A stretch of 5,718 nt of DNA from Bacillota bacterium. GTDB taxonomy: Bacteria; Bacillota; Clostridia; Acetivibrionales; DSM-2933. Made by a program: the position numbers and the translations under genes. A model generated the notes under the pieces. It was not told the origin of the DNA. It worked only from the letters and a program-made list of their open reading frames with translations, and did not search any database. The DNA is taken from positions 1 through 5,718 of the forward strand of contig JAUZPS010000330.1 of assembly GCA_030705945.1 (NCBI GenBank), read 5' to 3'. Positions 1 to 4,736 of the stretch are shown here, one piece after another; within the stretch, counting starts at the first letter, position 1; the number at the start of each line of letters is the position of its first letter.

Positions 1-100
1 CGAAGGTTCCCATTCCTATGCCGGGCATTTTACACCCACCACGTAAAATTCTTTGAGGAACTAATTTGGGGTCGATAGCATCATTATCTGTACCTGTCAT
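1..100 (-). CDS. Aldo/keto reductase, N-terminal fragment (cut by window edge)
   Basis: Only the first 33 codons are inside the window; the rest lies beyond position 1. The start ATG at 100-98 sits 9 nt after a strong AAAGGAG site. The fragment ends in KMPGIGMGTF (residues 24-33), which is the N-terminal beta-hairpin signature of the aldo/keto reductase superfamily (typically KMPxxGxGTF). These are cytosolic (alpha/beta)8 NAD(P)H-dependent oxidoreductases that interconvert aldehydes or aldoses and alcohols. The catalytic Asp-Tyr-Lys-His residues would lie downstream and cannot be checked. The gene begins 43 nt after the mutarotase stop on the same strand, so it is probably the next gene of the operon. 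In this setting an aldose reductase role (aldose to alditol) is attractive but is inference. The family call rests on one short motif plus position in the gene. Confidence 0.8.
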   Translation of the reverse strand, partial: MTGTDNDAIDPKLVPQRILRGGCKMPGIGMGTF

Positions 101-109
101 TATAAATCT

Positions 110-116
110 CTCCTTT
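110..116 (-). promoter_or_regulatory. Ribosome binding site of the aldo/keto reductase
   Basis: The minus strand reads AAAGGAG, followed by 9 nt and then ATG at 100-98. This is a near-ideal Shine-Dalgarno site. It fixes the start of a gene that has only 33 codons in the window and supports it as a real coding region. Confidence 0.8.
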
Positions 117-143
117 AGGCGTGACTGAGAAAGTAGAAAACCA

Positions 144-581
144 CTACTCAATCACTACACCCTTTTTTATAATTATGTTTGCATATAGCGCTTTTTCACC
201 GGTTGCAATAACTGCATAAGCTTTCTTTGCCCTTTCATAAAACGCAAATCTCTCAATATTCTCTATTTTGTTGTATTTAGGTTCGTGAATATTAATGATT
301 TTCTTGTACACATCCCATATTGGGGTTTCTACACTATCTCCAGGAACAACCTGCATTAAAGCTACAGGCGCGTCAACATAGGGATCAAGAGGGAAAAATT
401 TAAGTATTGAATCAAGCAATTCGGGTACATTGCGCCCGTCACATCTTATTAGCCTTTGAGCAAAATTGGCTGCCGGGAAATTTCCGTCTGATATTACAAT
501 CTCGTCACCATGGCCCATTTCCATCATTATTTTTAATAAATCGGGAGGTAGGATGCTGGGAATTCCTTTTAACATAATCAT
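144..581 (-). CDS. fucU: FucU-family sugar mutarotase (RbsD/FucU)
   Basis: The protein has 145 residues (143 if it starts at the second ATG), the usual length for FucU. It resembles Escherichia coli L-fucose mutarotase along its whole length: EMGHGDEIVISD (21-32) holds the conserved His and Asp, RFAFYERAKKA (111-121) holds the conserved aromatic and Arg residues, and TGE (127-129) and NIIIKKGV (135-142) match the C-terminal core. The family speeds interconversion of the alpha and beta anomers of free monosaccharides in the cytosol; no cofactor is known. Two starts are possible. ATG 581 lies 5 nt after the AGAGG of a GAGAGGA site, and ATG 575 lies 11 nt after it. The E. coli protein begins with MLK, which favours 575, but the spacing does not decide. 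A perfect palindrome lies just upstream. The true sugar is unknown; beside GatD and GatZ homologues it may be galactose or a ketohexose rather than fucose. Confidence 0.9.
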   Translation of the reverse strand: MIMLKGIPSILPPDLLKIMMEMGHGDEIVISDGNFPAANFAQRLIRCDGRNVPELLDSILKFFPLDPYVDAPVALMQVVPGDSVETPIWDVYKKIINIHEPKYNKIENIERFAFYERAKKAYAVIATGEKALYANIIIKKGVVIE

Positions 582-593
582 TCAATCCTCTCG

Positions 594-607
594 TGAAAAT
601 ATTTTCA
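594..607. repeat. Perfect 14-bp palindrome upstream of fucU (possible operator)
   Basis: TGAAAATATTTTCA is identical to its own reverse complement. It lies in the 85-nt gap between gatZ and fucU, 12 nt before the upstream fucU ATG and just ahead of the ribosome binding site. Its outer bases fit the catabolite-responsive element pattern TG-AAA-N-CG-N-TTT-CA except that the central CG is TA, so it is at best a degenerate cre or the site of another dimeric regulator. It could also be a chance AT-rich palindrome. There is no U-tract or GC-rich stem, so it is not a terminator. Confidence 0.4.
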
Positions 608-666
608 ACTACAAATAGCTCAACTTTCCCACATCATTAATTTTCTTGCAGAGTAAATAATTTGTA

Positions 667-1983
667 TTAACTTGGTATTACTGCATGCATATAATCATCG
701 ATATAGTTTATAATTCTGTCCTTTAACATCTCTTCAGGAGTATTCTTAAGAAGCCCGTTTCGGATTTTGCCATACTGAATGGGCAAAAATTCACTTATCA
801 GCGTTAAAGGTATTTGAACAGAATTGAGGTTATTCATCATAATTTTAATTGATTCCCTTAATTCTTTTGATGGAAGGTAATACCTGCATCTGTCCGACAG
901 GCTATATTTTCTAGCTAGACTTAACTTTGAAACATCCCCATGGTAATGATTCTTCCAGTATGTCGGATTTTTAACCATGGTATCTTCAAGAACATTTATA
1001 AAATTTGAGATTTGTACATCTGAGTCGCGCTTGAAAAGTTCGTTTTCAATAAGGTTCAAAGCAAAAAGTCCTTCTCTTAGCGCGAAAGTAAGCGCAGGTC
1101 CGACTTTTAGTATTGCGATCCCGTCTTCAACCATCTGCTTTAGAGCTGTAGCTGTCTGATAATCGGTAGAATGTCCTTCAAAAACCAGACTTGGATATTC
1201 CTTTAACGCCTCTTTGAGATCTCTGGCAACTTCTCTGTTATATTCATGTATTGATTCATCTCCAAATTCAACTCCAGGCTGAACAACTACACCTATAACT
1301 TTTTCCCATGCAGGTTCAAGTCCATAAACCGAAAATGCTTTTTTAAATTCTTCAACAGTATTTTTAAAATCGGATACTTTTGTTACTTGTACCCCCTCTT
1401 CTTCATTCTGACTACCACCTGGTATGGGAACTTCGCTACCTACAATGTATACAAGAGAAGATGCATCTGCTGAACATTTCTTTAATTCAGCAAAGGCTTC
1501 TTCTGCTTCCTTACAAAGAATTGCTCCTCTTTGCGCAATAACTTCGGTATCAAGCTGTTTATCCGTACTATCATCTGCAAGACGCATGCTGGTATCAATA
1601 TGTATCTTTGTAAATCCAGCAAGCACGTATTGTCTAATAAGCTCACGAGATTTCTCCATAGCAGAATTTGATGACTCGTTCTGCCAGGTAAGGGGACCTA
1701 GATGATCTCCACCCAGTATTATTTTATTTAAAGGGAAACCAACCCTCGTTGCCAAAGAGTATACAAAGTTCTTGAAGTCTGTCGGCCGCATTCCGGTATA
1801 TCCGCCAAACTGGTTTACCTGGTTTGCTGTAGCTTCTACAAGCACATATTCATTTGCTTTTAAGGCTCTTTCCATTGCGGCTTCAATGACGTATTCATTT
1901 GCGCTGCAAACAGAATAAATACCCTTGGGAATTCCTTGCTTCTGAAGTTTAACAATTTCTTTCAAATAATGTTGATTATGCAT
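667..1983 (-). CDS. gatZ: GatZ/KbaZ-family protein: tagatose-6-phosphate 4-epimerase or tagatose-bisphosphate aldolase subunit
   Basis: The protein has 438 residues, close to E. coli GatZ, and is alignable throughout: SVCSANEYVIEAA (24-36), EATANQVNQFGGYTGM (50-65), GGDHLGP (91-97), KIHIDTSM (126-133), GSEVPIPGG (182-190), VVQPGVEFG (233-241), EGHSTDYQT (269-277), KVGPALTFALRE (293-304) and YSLSDRCRYY (360-369). In enteric bacteria GatZ/KbaZ supports the catalytic GatY/KbaY subunit of tagatose-1,6-bisphosphate aldolase. An Agrobacterium GatZ instead acts alone, converting D-tagatose 6-phosphate to D-fructose 6-phosphate. No GatY lies next to it here, which favours the epimerase role (inference). 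The start is ATG 1983, 8 nt after the GGAGG of a GGGAGGAG site. An in-frame ATG at 2007 overlaps the gatD end and has no such site. It begins 16 nt after the gatD stop, in the same operon. Confidence 0.92.
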   Translation of the reverse strand: MHNQHYLKEIVKLQKQGIPKGIYSVCSANEYVIEAAMERALKANEYVLVEATANQVNQFGGYTGMRPTDFKNFVYSLATRVGFPLNKIILGGDHLGPLTWQNESSNSAMEKSRELIRQYVLAGFTKIHIDTSMRLADDSTDKQLDTEVIAQRGAILCKEAEEAFAELKKCSADASSLVYIVGSEVPIPGGSQNEEEGVQVTKVSDFKNTVEEFKKAFSVYGLEPAWEKVIGVVVQPGVEFGDESIHEYNREVARDLKEALKEYPSLVFEGHSTDYQTATALKQMVEDGIAILKVGPALTFALREGLFALNLIENELFKRDSDVQISNFINVLEDTMVKNPTYWKNHYHGDVSKLSLARKYSLSDRCRYYLPSKELRESIKIMMNNLNSVQIPLTLISEFLPIQYGKIRNGLLKNTPEEMLKDRIINYIDDYMHAVIPS

Positions 1984-1989
1984 CCTCTT

Positions 1990-1997
1990 CTCCTCCC
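1990..1997 (-). promoter_or_regulatory. Ribosome binding site that sets the gatZ start
   Basis: The minus strand reads GGGAGGAG, followed by AAGAGG and then ATG at 1983-1981. The site lies in the short space after the gatD stop codon. Because it falls downstream of the in-frame ATG at 2007, it shows that the shorter protein is the one made. Confidence 0.85.
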
Positions 1998-1999
1998 TT

Positions 2000-3046
2000 T
2001 TATTCATTAATTAACATTATCTTCCCTTTAACCATTCCTTGTTGCTTGTACATATCAAAACCTTCCTTGATTTTGCTCATTGGCAGCTTTTTAAATATAA
2101 GACTATCGTCAAATTTTAACTCGCCTGTCGAAAAATAGTGAGCGGTTAGAGTCCACTCTTTACCAGGAAACGGCGCGCTATAAGACATCCATGAGCCTGT
2201 GAGGTTAAATTCCTTTCGATTCATATTTTCAAACAGGTGTGGAGTAAATACCAGGTCTTTAGTGGGTGTACCAATAAAACATACTCCGGATTCATTTCCG
2301 GCAAGCTCGAAGGCTAGCTTCATGGTTATGTCTACGCCTGCTGTCTCATAAACAAAGCCAAAGCCCCTGTTATTTGTAAGCTCCTTCACTTCCTCTCGGA
2401 AATTACTGTCAAGGGTGTTTATTGTCACATCAACGCCAAGTTTTTTAGCAAGCGCCAGCCTGTCATTATCTATGTCAAATACGAACACTCTTTTAGCGCC
2501 AAATATTTTTGCCCACTGAGCTGTAAATAGTCCAATCGTACCTCCCCCAAGTATGGCAACATCATGCCCGCCCTCGTAATCAATCCGATTCAAACCGTGC
2601 AGCGCTACTGTGGAAGGCTCAAAAAAAGCCCCCTGTTCGAAAGATACTTTATTATCAAATTTGACTACATTTCTTACAGGCGCCTTAACATACTCAGCAA
2701 AGCTTCCCTGTATCCTTGAACCAATAAATGTATACTTTTTGCAAAGGGAATAGTCCCCTTTTTGACAATCTTCGCATTCAAAGCATGGAACAAGCGGCGC
2801 TCCTGCAACTCTGTCACCATGCTTTACTGAATTGACAGCTTCACCTATTTCAACTACTTCACCAGAAAATTCATGTCCGAGCACAATAGGATAATAATGG
2901 GCAGCATCGCCAAGAACCCTTGGAATGTCCGAACCGCAAATTCCTGTCGCTTTTACTTTTATCAGAACCTCATCCTTTTTTATCTCAGGCATTGGGTAAT
3001 CTTCATATCTCAAATCATCTCTTCCATACAATACAGCCGCTTTCAT
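2000..3046 (-). CDS. gatD: Zinc-dependent polyol dehydrogenase, GatD-like (MDR family)
   Basis: The protein has 348 residues, nearly the length of E. coli galactitol-1-phosphate 5-dehydrogenase (GatD), and shares long motifs with it: CGSDIPR (37-43), AHYYPIVLGHEFSG (49-62), KYTFIGSR (104-111) and GSWMSYSAPFPGKEW (284-298). The catalytic zinc ligands are visible as Cys37, His58, Glu59 and probably Glu143. The structural zinc site is Cys88, Cys91, Cys94 and Cys102. The Rossmann loop GGGTIG is at 167-172, and acidic Asp191 after the second strand suggests NAD rather than NADP. The family oxidises a polyol or polyol phosphate to a ketose. With no PTS genes in view and a sugar kinase just upstream, the substrate may be free galactitol (product tagatose), but galactitol 1-phosphate and sorbitol-type substrates remain possible. 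The start is ATG 3046. The gene lies 30 nt after the kinase and 16 nt before gatZ. Confidence 0.9.
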   Translation of the reverse strand: MKAAVLYGRDDLRYEDYPMPEIKKDEVLIKVKATGICGSDIPRVLGDAAHYYPIVLGHEFSGEVVEIGEAVNSVKHGDRVAGAPLVPCFECEDCQKGDYSLCKKYTFIGSRIQGSFAEYVKAPVRNVVKFDNKVSFEQGAFFEPSTVALHGLNRIDYEGGHDVAILGGGTIGLFTAQWAKIFGAKRVFVFDIDNDRLALAKKLGVDVTINTLDSNFREEVKELTNNRGFGFVYETAGVDITMKLAFELAGNESGVCFIGTPTKDLVFTPHLFENMNRKEFNLTGSWMSYSAPFPGKEWTLTAHYFSTGELKFDDSLIFKKLPMSKIKEGFDMYKQQGMVKGKIMLINE

Positions 3047-3052
3047 GTTATA

Positions 3053-3058
3053 CACCTC
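3053..3058 (-). promoter_or_regulatory. Ribosome binding site of gatD, overlapping a false GTG start
   Basis: The minus strand reads GAGGTG, followed by 6 nt and then ATG at 3046-3044. The in-frame GTG at 3055-3053, which would add three residues, is itself the last part of this Shine-Dalgarno sequence, so it is very unlikely to be the start. Confidence 0.75.
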
Positions 3059-3076
3059 ACATAAATAAATAATTCC

Positions 3077-4594
3077 TTATAAATCTCCAATTAATTCCAT
3101 CGTATCTTTTAAATTATCATATATCCTCAAGTACATATTGTAGTACTTATCATATATTTCATGGTTTTTCATATCCGGCTCATGGGTCCGTGTAATTTTA
3201 ATTGTTCTGTCCACTGCCTCCTTGAAGCTCTTGTAACATCCTGTACCCACACCTGCAAGAATTGCGGCTCCAAGAGTAGTAGCAGTATCAGATGTTGGCA
3301 CCTTTATACGCTTTCCGGTAATGTCAGCTTTAATCTGGGTCCAGAGAATACTGTTTGCCGCGCCGCCCATAGATACCAATTCATCAACTTTTACTCCTAT
3401 TTCTTCAGCAGTTTTCAAATTATGATAAAGCGCGTAAGAACAACCCTCAAGCACGGAACGGATCATATGAGCTCTGGTTTTGCTATAGCTTAACCCAAAG
3501 AATACACCCTTTGCATGTTTATCCCAAATAGGAGACCTTTCACCAGCCATATATGGCAGGAAAATCAGGCCCTCGGAACCAGCCTGGATTGCGTTTGCCC
3601 CATCATCCATTATCTTAAAGACGCTTTCGCCTGTTTTCTTACCAAGTTCATCCTCAAAGGAACCCAACTCTTCTTTAAACCACTTAACACAACCACTTCC
3701 TCCAACGGTACCTCCCTGAAGCAGCCATAAATCCGGTATTACATGAAAACTCAATATTAACTTCGGATGCGCAAGGGCTTCATCAAGGCATATACTCATG
3801 CCTCCAGCCTGACCTCCCTGCTCCTGAGTTTGGCCTACTTCAGCAACTCCTGCCCCCAAGGTTCCACAGCACGCATCCAATCCACCAGCTACTACAGGTA
3901 TACCTTTTATAAGTCCGGTTGCTTGCGCAGCAATATCTGTCAACTCACCTGCAATCGCATGACATGCATATATCTCAGGCAACTTCTCACGGCATATTCC
4001 AAGTTCTTCACACAGGCTGTCATCCCATTTGCCGGTTTTCATATTAAATGAATGAACTCCATAGCCCTGGGAAACATCCTGAGTCACAGCTCCAGTCAGT
4101 TTATAAACGATATAACTATTGCTCTGCAGAAACTTATATGTCTTCGCATATATTTCAGGCTTATTCTCCTTAAACCAGAGGATCTTCGGAGAGGAATATG
4201 TGGGCTCAAATGAGTTGCCGCTTACATCAAAAATCCTGTTAAATCCTACTTTTTCCACAACTCTTCTGGATATTTCAGAGGACCGTGTATCCATCCAAAT
4301 CGGTGTGTTATGAAGAACATTACCGACTTTGTCTATGGGAATAGCTGACCAGCTTTGCCCGTCAACCCCAATGCCAGCAACATTGGCAGGGCTAATTTTA
4401 CCGGAAATTATTGTTTCCTTGATAGCCACGCAAACTGCTTCCCACCATTCATTTGGATCCTGTTCAACATAATCAGGCAAGGGATAATATACCTTATACC
4501 CCTTTGTAGATTGAGCAACTACTCTCCCATCCATGTCGAAGGCTGCAACCTTGCAAGCTGATGTACCTATATCAATTCCAAGCAATATTTTCAC
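3077..4594 (-). CDS. FGGY-family carbohydrate kinase, xylulokinase-like, substrate uncertain
   Basis: The protein has 505 residues, the usual FGGY length. These cytosolic enzymes use ATP to phosphorylate sugars or polyols. GIDIGTSACK (6-15) is the first ATP-binding strand-turn, VEQDPNEWW (43-51) is typical of xylulokinases, VVAGGLDACCG (234-244) carries the likely catalytic base Asp240, FLPYMAGERSP (345-355) is the FGGY signature region, and GGAANS (410-415) is the C-terminal nucleotide-binding motif. Two places differ from E. coli XylB: GQSWS (80-84) replaces the substrate-contacting GQMHG, and QEQGGQAGGMS (257-267) replaces the SLGTSG segment. The substrate is therefore probably not xylulose; a ketohexose such as tagatose fits the neighbours (inference). 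The start is GTG 4594, 9 nt after AGGAGG. An upstream ATG at 4702 would add 36 basic, unconserved residues and is rejected. The gene leads the kinase-gatD-gatZ cluster. Confidence 0.88.
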   Translation of the reverse strand: MKILLGIDIGTSACKVAAFDMDGRVVAQSTKGYKVYYPLPDYVEQDPNEWWEAVCVAIKETIISGKISPANVAGIGVDGQSWSAIPIDKVGNVLHNTPIWMDTRSSEISRRVVEKVGFNRIFDVSGNSFEPTYSSPKILWFKENKPEIYAKTYKFLQSNSYIVYKLTGAVTQDVSQGYGVHSFNMKTGKWDDSLCEELGICREKLPEIYACHAIAGELTDIAAQATGLIKGIPVVAGGLDACCGTLGAGVAEVGQTQEQGGQAGGMSICLDEALAHPKLILSFHVIPDLWLLQGGTVGGSGCVKWFKEELGSFEDELGKKTGESVFKIMDDGANAIQAGSEGLIFLPYMAGERSPIWDKHAKGVFFGLSYSKTRAHMIRSVLEGCSYALYHNLKTAEEIGVKVDELVSMGGAANSILWTQIKADITGKRIKVPTSDTATTLGAAILAGVGTGCYKSFKEAVDRTIKITRTHEPDMKNHEIYDKYYNMYLRIYDNLKDTMELIGDL

Positions 4595-4603
4595 ATCTAT
4601 ACT

Positions 4604-4609
4604 CCTCCT
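4604..4609 (-). promoter_or_regulatory. Ribosome binding site that sets the GTG start of the kinase
   Basis: The minus strand reads AGGAGG, then 9 nt, then GTG at 4594-4592, directly before the conserved N-terminal strand KILLGIDIGTS. A second purine-rich copy, GGAGGAG, lies at 4616-4622 but is followed by no sensible reading frame. The pair explains why a non-ATG start can be used efficiently here. Confidence 0.85.
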
Positions 4610-4666
4610 GTCAAACTCCTCCAAAAAAGTTTTATTTCTACGATTTCTATATATTTTTTTTGAGAA

Positions 4667-4695
4667 ATTAAACCTTGAAAATCTCACTGCATCAA
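4667..4695 (-). promoter_or_regulatory. Candidate sigma-A promoter for the kinase-gatD-gatZ operon
   Basis: On the minus strand TTGATG (4695-4690) and TTTAAT (4672-4667) are 17 nt apart, the preferred spacing. The -35 box matches the TTGACA consensus at four of six bases and the -10 box matches TATAAT at five of six. It would start a transcript near 4660, with a leader of about 65 nt before the kinase GTG. In AT-rich DNA such matches arise by chance, so this rests on position and spacing. Confidence 0.4.
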
Positions 4696-4699
4696 CCCG

Positions 4700-4709
4700 C
4701 AAAGCTTTG
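4700..4709. repeat. 10-bp perfect palindrome CAAAGCTTTG, possible operator half of a compound site
   Basis: This palindrome lies immediately upstream of the candidate -35 box (4690-4695) and overlaps one arm of the adjacent inverted repeat. The location suits an operator for a regulator of the kinase operon, but the sequence does not match a consensus that I can name. It is a positional inference only. Confidence 0.3.
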
Positions 4710-4736
4710 ATGATTGATAGCGGTAGGTATCATCAA
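4707..4736. repeat. Inverted repeat overlapping the glycosidase stop codon
   Basis: TTGATGAT (4707-4714) and ATCATCAA (4729-4736) are perfect 8-bp complements separated by 14 nt. The right arm overlaps the TGA stop of the glycosidase gene. The stem is AT-rich and is not followed by a run of U in the minus-strand transcript, so it is a poor intrinsic terminator. It could be a regulator site upstream of the kinase promoter or a weak mRNA hairpin. The TTGATG core recurs in the same orientation at 4690-4695. Confidence 0.4.

Noticed and set aside
132..148. Small hairpin (AGTAG/CTACT) at the end of fucU as a possible terminator
   Set aside because: The stem has only 5 bp, is AT-rich and has no U-tract after it on the minus strand. 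The next gene starts 43 nt on with its own ribosome binding site, so read-through is more likely.
588..618. TTGAGC / TATTTT promoter-like pair in the gatZ-fucU gap
   Set aside because: The boxes are weak, the spacing is 16 nt, and the start point would fall on the fucU ribosome binding site, leaving almost no leader.
1424..1705. Plus-strand open frame of 93 codons inside gatZ
   Set aside because: It lies wholly antisense to a gene with conserved motifs along its length. Its product is Ser/Cys-rich, as antisense frames often are, and resembles no family that I recognise.
1984..2007. Start of gatZ at ATG 2007, overlapping the gatD stop by a few bases
   Set aside because: The overlap resembles translational coupling, but the strong GGGAGGAG site lies downstream of this ATG and serves ATG 1983. 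The extra residues are not part of the family N-terminus.
3161..4561. Several plus-strand open frames inside the kinase gene
   Set aside because: They are shadows of the minus-strand FGGY kinase, with Cys- and Ser-rich products, no recognisable motifs and no matching ribosome binding sites.
4595..4702. 36-residue N-terminal extension of the kinase from ATG 4702
   Set aside because: The extension is basic and unlike FGGY N-termini, has no ribosome binding site, and overlaps the candidate promoter. GTG 4594 has an AGGAGG site at good spacing and begins right at the conserved first strand.
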